Numbered from the stretch's first letter, positions 33,411-45,946 are shown. The stretch is DNA of 64,000 nucleotides from Smallanthus sonchifolius (GCA_023525975.1 CM042039.1:18878501-18942500); one strand, 5' to 3'. Notes: generated from the letters alone by a model not told the origin. Translations and numbers: made by a program.

Positions 33411-36400
33411 TTAGGAACCCAAGCCTTTATGGTCTTGGGTTTCCCAGTCTCATCTACAACAGTACAATCCATCCATTGTCCTTGTGGATTTTTGGAACAA
33501 CCACCTGACTTTGAAGTACCGTCGTCAGAAGCATCATCTGATTTTGCTTTCCACACATGTTCTACGACTGTTTGTGGTAAACAGTGGATTGCTTAACGAT
33601 TTGTACAGGTGTGGAACTCGAATCAGAGACCAACAAGTCATGCATCTTTTGTTTAACTTTCTTTTGATGCACTTGTTGTTGGGTAAAAGAGTTAGATTTT
33701 GACTTTAAAACCTTTTGTTTATTTTCTGAAAAATTGTTAACTCTTTTACTTGGCTTCTGAAGATAAGGACAGTTGACAACAATGTGTCCTTTTGTACCGC
33801 ACTCAAAACAGTATCTCCGCTCAACCATCCTCGGAGATCTGTATTGATTTTCACTTTGGTGAGATTTTGAACCACCAGCCTTAGTTTCTTTTTGTTCAGC
33901 TGAAGAGAGTGACTTGTTTGATTTAACAGACTCTCCAACTTTAACAAAATTAACCTTTTTGATTGAGGCTTTGGTTACTTGACTCTTCTGATTAGAAGTA
34001 GTGGGATAAGCTGGACGGCAATTGGTTTGTTTAATTTTAAAAACAGTTTTAGAAGCAGATTTTGAAATACCAATGCTGTCATTCTGAGGAGCAGACGAGC
34101 TATTGTGTCCCAAACCACGAGTAGGGCACTCATCGTCGTCTTCATCCCACTCTTCTACTATTCCATCAACACACTGGGACTTCGAGGTCGAAGCACCATT
34201 ATCGTCAACCTTTTGTTGAGAAATTTTGTTTTCGGTTGGATCAACGACAAGTGGCGTTTTGACCTTAAAGTCAATGATTGGGTTATCATCCGGTGTGTTT
34301 ACCATGGTATTCAACACCGGTGGAGGACAATTTTTATACCCAAACCCAGCATTTTTCTGTCCTGGAGTGGACCGTGAAATCATGTAATCAAGAAGGTAAG
34401 AAGAGTTTGAATAACTTTTCAACTTTTGATTTAGAGTTTCATAATCACACTCGACAAGCACCATCTTTTTCTTTGTTTCATCAATCGTGTTTAAATAAAA
34501 AGTGATGGCATTTTGTTTGTTGATAACACAGATTTCTAATTCATGAACTTGCCTGTTTAAAAGATCAATTTTGTTTTTGAAGGCAAGTTCGTTTCCCTTT
34601 AAAACACGGTTTGCTTCAAGACAATTAGTTAAATCAACAATTAAATCTGTGTTGTGACTTTTAAGTGTCTCAATTTTCTTTTCAAGTTCATCACAATTTA
34701 AACACGGTTGAGATTCAGACTCACTTTCAAAACTTTCAGAATTTACCTGAATGCCTGTGGATGTTTTTACCATAAAAGCACAGCTACAGGTAGATTCAGA
34801 AGAGGAATTGTTAGTATCCACATCAGCTGTTGATTGACCTGAAGAGACGACAGATGATTTATCTTCATTCTCAGGTGTGAAGCCAGAACTGTTTGAAGAT
34901 GTGTCGTCTGCAGCTGATGAACTTTCTGAAGCAATCTCTTTCTCAGCATCAGAATCTGATTCTTCATTGATTTCTACAGTCTTTGCCATATAAGCTCCAT
35001 CCCCTGAACTGCCATCAGTTCCAAATTTAAAAGACCAATCAACAGTCTCATCTGTTTGAACAACCATAGCTTTTGTTCCACTTGAAGTGCCTTTATCTTG
35101 TGTAAGAGTAACTGGAACAATGTTTGTTTCTGTATTTTGAGTTTGTGGCTTCGGTTGGCTTTGACGATTGTTGAAAGGGTTGCGGTTTCCAGTCTGTTTA
35201 GGCTTTTCACATTGCCTAGCAAAATGCCCTTTCTCACCACAGTTAAAACAAACAACAGCAGACAGATCAAATCCATAAGTAGTGTCTTTGTTCCCTTCGA
35301 GAGTTTTACCAGTCCTTTTTACATAATCTCTCGCTCTTCTGACTGCACTTGCAAGAGCCCACATTATATCAATTCGATCCATTTCATCCTTATCAATCTG
35401 AGCATAGTCTTCTGCTGTCAGATGACTGTTTCCAACCTGTCCAGCAACAAGACTGTCATATGAATTGACAACGGTAGACAACAGTGCCATGTGTTCCTTG
35501 GCCACTTCGATAGTAACTTTGTCGAAGTTGTCTGTTTGCAATTTAATGGGGCTTGGTTGAGGAGTACTAGCAGTATTTCCCTACTATGGAACCGAGCTTG
35601 AAGAAACTGAAGCGTGAGCTTTTGAAGACTGGCTGGCTGAAACATTTGACGTGTTTGATACAAACGCAGTCTGCAAAGGAGCATTTTGTTGAGTTCATGT
35701 AGAATAGTACAATGAAGGATCCTGAGCTTGTATGCCTCTCTTTAACTTCCACTTATTCATCACCTCTTGTTCTCTCAATTTCTGAAGAAATTCATTGATG
35801 TCAATGGTTTCAAGAGTATTGTTCTGTTTGAGAACCATCAAGAATGAATCCCATTTTGGTGGTAGTGCATCTGCCAAGCATTGAACCTTTTCTTCTTTTG
35901 TTGTTTTGACCCCATGGGCATGCAATTCACTCAACAAGTGATAGAATCTCTCAAATAGATCATCTAAGGACTCATTCCCAATATACATGAAATTTTCAAA
36001 TTCCTTCTTAATGGCCTTAGCATTGATAGCCTTCAACGAAGCATTTCCTTCGTGACGTTGTTCAAAGGCATCCCACAGAGATTTTGAAGATGTAAACTGC
36101 CGGAATTGATGAAATATTTCTCTTGACGTGGCCTGAGATAGGATAGCATATGCCTTCTTTTCTAAGTCATAATCTTTCCTTTGTTTTTCACTTAAAAGGG
36201 AAAGAAAAATAGTACTTCCATCCTCATTCAACACCTTTTGATATCCACTCTCTATCATCATCCATAAGTTTGTATCAACTCCATTAATGTGTATCTCAAA
36301 CCTGTTTTTCCAGTGATGATATTCGTCCATTGTCATGAGTTTTGGAGCCTTGTTAGCATTTCCAGCTTCATTATCGATTAATAACAAGTTTTGGATTTTG

Positions 36401-36435
36401 TTGTTCTGACTGGCAACAAAGGCTAAGTCCGACAT
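33401..36435 (-). pseudogene. Element B gag with two zinc knuckles
   Basis: The start at 36435 gives MSDLAFVASQNN. N-terminal gag domain: NKAPKLMTMDEYHHWKNRFE, TNLWMMIESGY, SLWDAFEQRHEGN and DDLFERFYHLLSEL. A first CCHC knuckle (CFNCGEKGHFARQC), an acidic Ser-rich region, a long coiled coil (about 34400-34700), then a second CCHC knuckle (CFECGTKGHIVVNC) follow. The end is WVPNLN and stop. Two-knuckle gags of about 1,000 residues are long for copia but shared by A and C. Breaks: TGA at 35695-35697, TAG-TAG at 35581-35586 and a frameshift near 33560. The protein packages element RNA in the cytoplasm. Confidence 0.88.
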
Positions 36436-36479
36436 TGTAAAAAATGAAGTTTTTCGACACTTGAAAAAATTTCAGAAGA

Positions 36480-36765
36480 GATTTATGCGAATGGGTCTAT
36501 TCGTGCGAATGGAATTATCTATTCGTGCGAATGGAATTTTCTATTCGTGCGAATGGAATTTTCTATTCGTGCAAATGGAATTTTCTATTCGTTCGAATGG
36601 AATTTTCTATTCGTGCGAATGGAATTTCTATTCGTGCGAATGGAATTTCTATTCGTGCGATTGGAAGTTTGAACAATGAGCGGGAGACTTGATCTATTCG
36701 TGCGAATGGTAGGAGCCATTCGTGCGAATGAAGTTCATCATGGTAGCCATTCGTACGACAGAGAG
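36480..36765 (-). repeat. Element B leader array of CATTCG/CGAATG units
   Basis: Nine or more units of ATTCGTGCGAATGGAATTTT type, about 30 bp apart, lie between PBS and gag. A gag-proximal cluster of this kind is common to A, B, C, D and G. Confidence 0.9.
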
Positions 36766-36972
36766 CAGTTTGACTTTTTTGCACCAAAAAGCACCAATGA
36801 TTGATCCTTTTATCAGATCTGGAAATTGAGATGATCAGATCACTCAGAAACAATAATCACAAAATTTAAATGTGGCTAAACAACGATCAAGTGATCTTTA
36901 TAACATTCAAGAGGCTAGAAAAAGCAAGATTTAAAGGCAAGATCAGATTTTCTATGTTGAATCTAGAGCACA

Positions 36973-36989
36973 CAGCTCTGATACCACTT
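36973..36989 (-). other. Element B primer-binding site
   Basis: The minus strand reads AAGTGGTATCAGAGCTG beside the LTR end, complementary to initiator-Met tRNA. Confidence 0.9.
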
Positions 36990-37675
36990 TGTTGGATCGG
37001 GATCTACCTTGATCCAATGATTCAACACATTAACCGAACCAAATCGTGCGGAATCCGATTTGATTGGCAATCCAATCTGTGACACGGATCGGGTCGAGAG
37101 AAATTTAGACTTCGAAACGAAAGTTTCTATCGACCTTTTGGTGTAGAGAAGTTGGATACAAGACTTGGAAACTCCCAACGGACAGAGATTCGACAATAAA
37201 GTTTCAGAGAGTTTGTCTCTGGTTTTTCTCTGTTCTCCGTTGTGTTGTATTATCAGTTGTGTGCTCATGAAGTGAAGGTCGTATATATAGTGCAGAGGCC
37301 ATTCGTACGAATGAGCCATGTGAATGGACTCATTCGTGCGAATGAATCAGCAGAATGGTTCATTCGTAAGAATGAATCATCAGAATGGTTCATTCGTACG
37401 AATGAATCATTCTCATGACTTATTCTAGCGAATGGATCATTCTCATGATCTATTCGTGCGAATGGATCATTCTCATGATCCATTCGTGCGAATGGGCCTT
37501 TCAATAGCACGATTGATCAACGTTATCGATATTTATCAGATCATTTAATACACAGTCTTTATATATGAGTAAACATTAAGGATAAACATGTAGTTTCATT
37601 AATATATCAAATAGTTACATTAAACATAGATGAAATACATATTACAAGGGATTAGGGACATAATATGCATCTACA
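36990..37675 (-). mobile_element. Element B 5' LTR (686 bp)
   Basis: TGTTGGATCGGG to GCATCTACA on the plus strand; nearly identical to the LTR at 22755-23417 apart from one extra palindrome unit near 37360-37390 and small gaps. Confidence 0.92.
37281..37495 (-). promoter_or_regulatory. Element B LTR promoter: CATTCG/CGAATG array plus TATA
   Basis: Seven or so palindrome units (CATTCGTGCGAATG, CATTCGTACGAATG) spaced about 30 bp lie at 37300-37495. On the minus strand they are followed by the TATA box CTATATATAC (37281-37290), about 12 bases after the last unit. Confidence 0.8.
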
Positions 37676-37680
37676 TATCA

Positions 37681-40382
37681 AGAAGAGTAAGAGGGATATT
37701 CTCAGGAAGCAGTATGAGTGCTTCATATTTTTAGAGAACGAATCTTTAGATGACCTCATCTCTAGATTCTATCATCTACAGACTGAGTTGAAGGATTTTT
37801 AACTCAGGTATCCAGATGAATAGATGGTGGAAAAGTTTTTGGATGCTTTGCCACCCAAATTTGAGATGTACATAACCCTGATGAGGGAAAATCCAAAGTT
37901 CTATGAGTTGACAGTGGATGAGGCAATAGGAAAGGTTCAAGCTCATGACATGAACCTAAAAAGAAAGGAGAACTCAGGAAGACCTCAGATACAAGACCCT
38001 TCTATGTATCATGTGACGACTTCTACATCCAAGTCGTCGGGCTCTGGAATTACCCTTTTCACTGGAAACTCTACTGATGAAGACCACTCAAATGGTTGTG
38101 GTGGTCATGCATGCTATGCATCTGGATCAGGGTTGGGGTCTCATCATCAACATACCTCAAGAAATCCTCCTGCTACGTCTTCAGCTAACCAATCAGCTAT
38201 AGCCAGAATAGCTGAAGATCATGTAGCACTATTCTCATCTTGTATGCTTGCGTATGAGAATTTCATATGTGGCAAGCTTACAGATCCCGAGACGATTGAA
38301 GAAGATTTTAATCAAGTGGATCTTGATGACATGGAGGACATGGATATTCAATGGAATATGGCCATGCTATTGAGGAGAGCCAAGCGTTTCCTGAACAGAA
38401 CAGGAAGAAAGTTTATTGGCGGGCATCCTAATGCCAAGGTCGGGTTTGACAAATCTAAGGCCAAATGCTATAAGTGTCTAAATTTTGGACACTTTACTCG
38501 TAAGTGTCAGAAAGACAGAGCACCGGCCTCTGGTTTTACCAGACCTAGCCAAGGAAACAGCCATGGCCACAACAACTCAAACCACCACAATCATAGCCAA
38601 GGTGGAACGTCTAATGCACTGGTAGCCCAACAGGACGAAAGCTTTGATTGGGGTGTTCATCTTGAGGATGACATCATCGCACAAACTCAGGTTGGTCTCA
38701 TGGCTGAGATCATGGAGATGATGGAAGCGGAGTAAAAGGAAGCTTCTATGGCTGACCTAGAAGAGTCTACTACTGCTGCTACAAAGGAAGAGGAGGAAGC
38801 TTCTGTAGCTGAGAAAGAGGAATCAACTACTGATGTTGCTCTCATGGCCATTGGAGAAGCAACAAGTTCATCTTCTGAGATAGATTCTAATCCTTTCCTG
38901 TCATTTCATGTTCCAAATGTCTAGGGCTAAAACTTGAAAATTCTAGGCTTCAAGACAAAATCGAACCCCTAAGTATGGCAGCTCTAAACTATAAAGAAAA
39001 CGAAAAACGTTTTAAAGATTCTATTGAAACGTTGAAAAAAAATGTGAATATTCTCTAAAAATAAGCAATCAACAGCTTCACTTAGATGTTGCATACAGGG
39101 GGTTGGAAAACGGAACAATGAAATCAACAAACTGCAAAATGAGATCTTGCAGTTAAAATGTTCTAATGAGAAGTTGAAAAACTCTCGTTTTGTGGTGGAA
39201 CACTACGAATATGTAGTGAGACAAATGAATGGGCTAGGGCTGGGTACTAATGCCATTCCTCCACCAGTAAGCGGGAAGTTTGTCAATAGCTTAATGGACA
39301 TTGATCTCACTTGTCTAGATGAGTCCTCTGATAAGGATGATTCCCCTAAAAAGGATGAATCCTCAAGTAAGGCTAACTCCACATCTAGTGAGGAGTTCGT
39401 TACTGCTTCTGAAGATGGGTCGGTTAACACTTACCCTGAAGGAGTAGTATCTGAGGAGTTGTTAACTGAACAGAAAGTAAAGAAAAACATTATCACTAAT
39501 GGTGATAATTGTATTTTAACTGAACCCGGTATCATTGAAACAAATGATAAACTAAAGGTAATGCTTTATGGGGGTTATAAAAGTCTTAACCAAGTAAAGA
39601 AAGAGGCTTTTTCAGCTCACTATAGGCTTGGTTACAAAGAAAATTTGGAAAAATACAATACTCCCAAAACCCAAACTGTAAAGGTTCAGACTCCTGTTCA
39701 TAAACCAACTCCTCCTGCTCATAATGATGAGTTATCTAAGGCCAGATCTAATGAGCCTTACAAGAGAACTTACATAGACAAGAGGAATTGCTTTCACTGT
39801 GGCTTGGTTGGTCACATTCTTGTGAACTGCCCTTCAAAGAACCAAGGGAAACGACATGTTGTTTCACAACCAGCTGTTATCCCTAAGTCGCCATCAGTGA
39901 TCCCTCCCAAACATCCAAAGCAAAATGTGGTGAAACCACCAGTCAAACCGATGGTAAAGCCTAAGATCAAATCTGAAGCTAAACCATCAGTTTCAAGAAA
40001 GGTAACGCAACCTGCTGTACCTTGTGTATCTACCTCCGGTAGTACACGTACTAGTGAGAAACCTGTGGTGAGACTCTCTAAACCACAGAGAAGGAGAAGG
40101 AACAAGAGGTTGAGAAAGCTAGAACAACTGACTTCGGTTCAATCGGGTGAAGCTTCCACTAGTTCACCTGTTGTAGTTGTACCAAAGTCTCCTGTTCCGG
40201 TTAAGAAACAGAAGAGATCCTGGACTACCAAACCCAAAATTTCTCAATCTCCTAGTCCTAATTCTTTAAAAGATTCATCCATTTTGAATAGTCATCACAA
40301 CTGTGAGTTAAAGGAAGTAGTTTATTTTGAAAAGGATGGATGACCCAAGACCACAATGGCTTGGGTCTCCAAATCTAACTAA
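37681..40382 (+). pseudogene. Element A gag, remainder after B
   Basis: Joined to 22364-22754 the frame continues KSKRDILRKQYECF, DDLISRFYHLQTEL, then MVEKFLDALPPKFEMY. A CCHC knuckle (CYKCLNFGHFTRKC, about 38466-38507), an acidic region, a coiled-coil remnant near 38940-39200, a distal GYKSLNQVKKEAF block and a second knuckle (CFHCGLVGHILVNC, about 39790-39831) follow. The final basic, proline-rich segment ends WVSKSN and stop at 40380. In-frame stops lie at 37800, 37821, 38733 and 40341, with frameshifts around 38900-39140. Most stops are explained by single C-to-T changes. Role as in element B gag. Confidence 0.85.
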
Positions 40383-40402
40383 TTCTTTTGTTATTCGTGC
40401 AG
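40371..40402 (+). promoter_or_regulatory. Element A gag-pol junction: gag stop inside branch site, then 3' splice site
   Basis: AAATCTAACTAATTCTTTTG then TTATTCGTGCAG: the gag stop TAA (40380-40382) overlaps CTAAC/ACTAAT, followed by a T-rich tract and GTGCAG. The pol frame starts at 40403 and is not in the gag frame. Confidence 0.6.
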
Positions 40403-43400
40403 GGACGTCCGAAGGGTACTATCTCTAACCGCTGGTATGTAGATAGTGGATGCTCCCGGCACATGACAAGAAACATGGCCTTGCTTCAAGATGTTAAACC
40501 ATTCAGAGGCGGCTATGTGGCCTTTTCCGGAGAAAAAGGCGGCAGCATCACGTGTCAAGGTGTGGTTTCGAACGGTTGTGTCAGCTTTAACAATGTCAAC
40601 TTTTGCGAGCAGCTGAAGCATAACATGTTGAGTGTCTCCCAAATGTGTGATAAGGAGTACTCGGTGATGTTTGACAAGTCAGAATGACTGATTCTCAAAC
40701 CTGGTTTTGAAGTTCCCGAAAACTGGATCCTGATGAGAGCGCCAAGAACAAACGACACCTATCAGATCGATATGAGCGTGGCAACAACCACCTCATCAGT
40801 TGCTACCTGTTTGCTTACTAAAGCGACAAAGCTTGACTCTATCTTGTGGCATAGGAAACTCGGACATATTTCTTATCGTAAAATAATTTATCTTGTCCGA
40901 AACGGTTTGGTAACCGGGGTTCCTAAGCTGAGATTTACCGCTGCAGATGACTGTATGCGTTGTAAAAAGGGCAAACATCAACGGAAGTCTCACAAGCCTA
41001 AGCTCCAAAACTCTATTGATACCCCTTTGGAGCTATTACACATGGATCTGTTTGGCCCCATAAGTATCAGGAGTATTGGAGGTAAGTCGTTCTGTCTAGT
41101 AGTAACTGATGATTTCTCACGTTTTTCTTGGGTTCAATTTTTAGGTACTAAAGACGAGACTACTGATATTCTTCAATACTTGATCCTGAGCTTGGAATCT
41201 CTTTGCAAGCTGAAAGTTAGAAGGATAAGGAGTGACAACGGAACTTAGTTCAAGAATAATTTGATGGAGCTTTTCTGTCTCAAGAAAGGGATCCGTCACG
41301 AATTAAGCGCACCGTACACACCTCAGCAGAATGGAGTTGCTGAATGGAAGAACAGAACACTGATTGAGACTGCAAGGACTATGCTGTCGGATGCAAAGCT
41401 TCCTGTCACTTTCTGGGCAGAAGCCGTTAATACAGCTTGTCACGTCTTAAACCTAGTTCTGGTTGTGAAGAGGCACAACAAGACTTGCTACGAGTTGATC
41501 AACAATCGACTTCCCAATCTTGATTACCTAGTTCCTTTTGGTAGTCCTTGTTCCTTGTTGCTACAGTACAAAGACCGCCAGTCTAATTTTCATGCAAAAG
41601 CGGTGGAAGACATCTTCTTAGGATACGTTGCCAACTCGCCTTACAAGAGAGTGTACAACATAGGAAGTCGTACTGTCGAGGAATGGTTCGAAGTGGATTG
41701 TAGTAAACACAACATTCCACCCGAACCAACAGGTCCATCTTGGGGTTTCGATTATGATGCGCTATTCAAGTCATTCAATCTTCCGGATCTATCTGTAGTT
41801 GACGCCGCAAATGTTTATGAATTATTGGATGGCGACAATGACTCCAGCTTCTCTACTCGTGCTACTGTACCGATTATCACTTATGATTCCAATTTTGCAT
41901 CTGGAACTCATGACAGTGATAACAGTGAAGATGTTCATGTTGTTGGAGATGATGCTCAAGCTAATCCTAACACAACTGTAGGAAATGAAGCTCCAGCTGA
42001 TCCAATTAACATTGAATCTTTTTCCTCTTGACCACAGGAAATGGGGGAGTTAAGCCCGAATCTCGATTCAGAAATTCAGGAACCGATTGTACCGGAGACG
42101 AGAGTGCATAGGAATCATCCAATCGACAACAATATTGGTGATCCTTATGTCGGTGTTCAGACTCGTCATCGAACCATCACTGAGAACACTAGTCTTTACA
42201 CAGAGATACTTGACACCGGTGTCATGGAAACATGTTTGCATGCTGCATTCGTGTCCCAGTTAGAGCCGAAGAATGTGAAGGAGGCTCTCACTGACAACTG
42301 CTGGATTGAGGCGATGCAAGATGAATTGTCTCAATTCCAAAAGTTGCACGTCTGGGATTTGGTTGACTTACCAAAAGGCTTTCAGCCAATTGGAACCAGA
42401 TGGGTGTTCAAATGCAAGACGAATGATCGTCATGTTGTTGTGAAGAACGAAGCAAGATTGGTTATTCAGGGTTTTTATCAGCAAGAGGCCTTGGATTACA
42501 CGAAAGTATATGCCCCAGTTGCTAGAATTGAGGCCATTCGACTGTTCTTGGCTTATGCCACATATGTCAGCTTCAAGGTCTATCAACTTGATGTGAAGAG
42601 TGCTTTCCTTTATGGTAAAGTTCATGAAGAGGTCTATGTCACTCAACCTCCCGGCTTTGAAGATCCACATAATATCAATAAAGTGTATAAGCTCGACAAA
42701 GCACTTTATGGTCTTCATCAAGCACCGCGGGCATGGTATGAGACATTATCTAAGCATTTACTGTCTAATGGTTTCGACCGTGGACAGATTGACTCGACTC
42801 TCTTCATTAGGAAAGCAGGAGGTGACATTCTTCTTGTACAAGTATACGTCGACGACTTTATTTTTGGATCTACCAATGAAGGGATGTGTAGGGAATTCGA
42901 GCAGGTGATGAAGTGCAAGTTTGAAATGAGTAATATGGGTGAATTGTTGTTCTTCCTGGGTCTGCAAGTCAGTCAAAGAGAGGATGGCATTTATCTATAT
43001 CAAACCAAGTATGTGCAGGACATCTTGTCAAAATACAAGATGAATGATAGCAGTACTTATGGCACACCTATCTCAGTCAATCATGGTCTGCATCCTGACA
43101 AAGATGGAAAGGATGTAGATAGCAGATTGTACCATGGGATGATCGGATCACTTATGTATCTCACAGCTTCAAGACCCGATATAATGTTTGCTGTGTGCTT
43201 GTGCTCAAGGTTTCAGTTACAACCGAAGGAGTCATAAATGTTAGCCGTGAAGAGAATTTTCAGATACTTGAAAGGGAAACCCTGATTGGGTCTTTGGTAG
43301 TCTAAGCAGCAGTCATTCGACTTCAAAGCCTACACTGATTCAGACTATGGTGGTTGTAACCTTGACAGAAAGTCAACTTCTGGTGGTTGTCAATTCTTAG

Positions 43401-43789
43401 GAGACAGACTGGTCTCCTGGCAGTGCAAGAAGCAGTCAACGGTTTCTGTCTCAACTTGTGAAGCAGAATACATTGCTGCGGCGAGCGGTTGTTCTCAGAT
43501 ATTGTGGATTCAGCAGCAATTGAGAGACTACGACTTAAACTTCACTAGAACTCCTTTATTCATTGACAACAATGCCACCATGTCCATAAAAAATAACCCG
43601 GTGAAACATTCCAAAACAAAACATATAGAAATTCGCCATCATTTCATTCGTGATTGTGCTGAAAAGCATTTAATTGAACTTGTAAAAGTTCACACGGATA
43701 ATAATCTTGCTGACCTTTTCACAAAGGCATTTGATCGATCCCGTTTTGAGCATCTTGTCAACTTGATAGGATTGTTCAATCCTGAGTGA
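40403..43789 (+). pseudogene. Element A pol polyprotein with several stops
   Basis: A single frame of about 1,130 codons holds all copia domains. Protease (WYVDSGCSRHMT), integrase zinc motif (HRKLGH, CMRCKKGK), integrase core (LHMDLFGP, RSDNGT, NGVAEWKNRT), reverse transcriptase (QLDVKSAFLYG, catalytic YVDDFIFGS) and RNase H (AYTDSDYGG, STCEAEYIAA, FIDNNATMSI). Stops interrupt it at 40685, 41246, 42029 and 43235, with two more between 43280 and 43305. Reading frame is otherwise kept throughout, so decay is recent and mostly by point mutation. In the integrase catalytic motif, NGVAEWKNRT has Trp where the relatives have Arg. Confidence 0.9.
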
Positions 43790-43898
43790 AAATTAATTTT
43801 TCTTAAATCAATTCAATTCATGGAAGTTAAACTTTTTTTCTTTTAAATTTTCTGTACAGTTCTTTTAATTTTCAAAATATTTTACAAAATCAAAAACA

Positions 43899-43960
43899 AA
43901 ATAGAAAATGGAGAAAATTTCAAAGTTAACTTGAGAAAAGAGAAAATGATAGTACATCAG
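43899..43960 (+). other. Element A post-pol conserved block
   Basis: A purine-rich stretch (GAAAATGGAGAAAATTTC, about 43904-43921) sits where B and C have AGGGGGAGA. It is followed by TTGAGAAAAGAGAAAATGAT and AGTACATC (43931-43958). The spacer from 43961 to 45019 shows nothing else recognisable. Confidence 0.5.
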
Positions 43961-45019
43961 AAATGATCTAAACATCACAGACTGCTCATATGGGAAATGA
44001 TTGCGTCATGCTTACTTAATTGTTTAAATTATTATGTTTTTAATCTGCTTATTTACAAGTGTGATTTGAACCTATGTTTGCAAGTGTGTGTGCGTAAAAG
44101 AATAGAAAAGATCATTATCAGATAAATGATGTTAGATTTTGGCAATAATTTTCTTTTGAGATCAGTTTCGAGTTATGTCGTTAGCACAATTAATGCGGTT
44201 CATCGCACTGCCCATACTCACAAGTATACAAGGAGAGATTGAATCAAGACATGTCTCTACATCAACCGTTGTGCATTTATTCACCCTTGAATCACTCCTG
44301 ATTCATTGAAATCAAATCCAGATAAAAGTTGGATCCCCTTACCTTATTCACATACCATACTCATTGTCCTGAATCATCATACCGATATTCAATGAAGAAA
44401 ATCAAATGAAACCAAGACATATGAATCACTCGATTTTGAATCTTATGATTCCTGATAATCCTTATGGATTCTGCTTGATTTTTCCTGTGCTAATAGATGT
44501 AACTTCATTCTGAAAATTTAGAAAATCATTGGGAAAATCTTAGATGCCTTGAGATAATGCAATTTACATTAGTGTAGCATATCAGTGGGGTACACATTGT
44601 ATATCATATAATTAATATCTTAATACACAAAAACGTGATACAAAGATGCTTATAGTTTCAAATCTTATAATATTGTCAACTTGAATTACTTGTTTTTATG
44701 CTTATTACGTATGAATAAATAGTAATCCACGACATGATCCCATATTCTTTGATGTTTATATTGTATCGTTTTTGCTAAAAGATAGCCTGATATGATCCTC
44801 TGCTCGTGTCTTTGATCAAAAATAGTTTGTGTGTATACTTGTATATTTCTATGAGAAAAGATCAAAAAGATTTTTAAGTTTATGCATAGTTCAATTTTAT
44901 TCAGAAAAGTCAAAAACATTTGTGTTTAACCTTCCTGAATTGTATTTGAATCCTCCTGATTGAATATTCTTATCTTGTTCGTTATTTGACTTGAAAAACT
45001 TCATAAATTTGAGTTGAAA

Positions 45020-45207
45020 GTTTGCGCACTTAAGGATTTGTGCGTAGTTGCAAGTGCGCATGAAGTAAGACAACAAGTACGCAAGAGTTAAGTCTTGCGC
45101 ACTTGTAAATACGCAAGAGTTAAGTCTTGCGCACTTGTAAGTACGCAAGAGTTAAAGCGTGCGCACTTAGCAAGTACGCACGACTGATTAGTGTTGGGTA
45201 TAAATAG
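45020..45207 (+). promoter_or_regulatory. Element A internal promoter upstream of the extra ORF
   Basis: Five GCGCACTT/AAGTACGC units lie at 45024-45183, the last (GCGCACTTAGCAAGTACGC) ending about 16 bases before TATAAATAG (45199-45207). This copies the LTR promoter layout (21391-21540) at the same spacing. A donor-like GATTTGGTGAGAAT lies at about 45338-45351, more palindromes at 45720-45830 and an acceptor at 45944-45946, so transcripts from here could be spliced to the extra ORF. Confidence 0.7.
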
Positions 45208-45719
45208 GGGACTTAGAAAATTTCTGAGTTTTCATCACATTCAAATCAAATTTTCCCTCTGCAAACTTTTACTCAAAATCCAAGTGTTCCTAAACCGTCT
45301 TTTCGTCTCATTACAAGTTTCATCATCTCATAACATCGATTTGGTGAGAATCTAGGCTCAATCCATCCGCAAAAACTCATGATTTTAGACCGATTCATCT
45401 TAGGGTTTTGTTCAAGATTTTTAGACAATTTTTGGGTTGTTTGGGTAAAACCTGTTAATTAAAACTTGTTAAGAATCATTAATCGATCACCTATGATACC
45501 TTAATCGTCCAATTTCGTCTTTAATTCTGACCCTGTGCTTGAATTTGAACCGACAGTGGTTCGGTCGACCGTTTTAGGTCAAAATGTGGCCAATGTAGCA
45601 GAGTGTTAGTGTGATGTTGGTCCCATAGGCTAGAATCATCGATTCCGACCTAGTGGCAACCTAATCGACCTAATTTACGAACTCCTGTTGAATTTCTCAA
45701 TTTCTGGAATTTTTCACCA

Positions 45720-45830
45720 AGTGCGTTTCTTGCGCACTTAACAAGTACGCAAGAAGCAATTTATGTGTACTTGTTAAGTACGCAAGAGGAAATGCCTGCG
45801 TACTTGCTAAGTATGCAGGACCAACACTTG
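45720..45830. repeat. Palindrome array between internal TATA and extra ORF, element A
   Basis: Three units (GCGCACTTAACAAGTACGC, GTGTACTTGTTAAGTACGC, GCGTACTTGCTAAGTATGC) lie 120 to 230 bases before the extra-ORF ATG, as the leader array does before gag. Confidence 0.85.
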
Positions 45831-45927
45831 GCAAAAAATTCTATGTCTGAAATTTCAGTTCAAAGAGTAATTGCTATACTGAGTCATGTTTATCCATTTC
45901 CAATGATACGTGTTGTTCTGATTATGT

Positions 45928-45946
45928 TTTCTATGTGTTTTTGCAG
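45928..45946 (+). promoter_or_regulatory. Candidate 3' splice site before element A extra ORF
   Basis: TTTTCTATGTGTTTTTGCAG ends three bases before the ATG at 45950. B (TGTTTTTGTGTTTACAG) and C (TTTACTGATTGCAG) have equivalents at the same place. Confidence 0.6.

Larger units (their letters stand above)
22755..37675 (-). mobile_element. Element B: full-length copia element with extra 3' ORF, nested in A
   Basis: Reverse element of 14.9 kb with LTRs at 36990-37675 (5') and 22755-23417 (3') and a perfect TSD TATCA (22750-22754, 37676-37680). Minus-strand order: LTR, initiator-Met PBS, leader with CATTCG/CGAATG palindromes, gag 36435-33401, pol 33380-29988, internal polypurine-like tract, second promoter region, extra ORF 26771-23463, polypurine tract, LTR. 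Pol has only one in-frame stop, the fewest of any copy here, which fits B being the youngest insertion. The size suits the SIRE/Maximus type of copia. Confidence 0.9.

Noticed and set aside
36971..36990. tRNA gene-like sequence at GATACCACTT and similar sites
   Set aside because: These are short primer-binding sites complementary to the tRNA 3' end, with no tRNA body.
43790..45019. A possible small gene between pol and internal promoter in A
   Set aside because: No frame longer than expected by chance and no similarity to the same interval in B or C, apart from the short conserved block.
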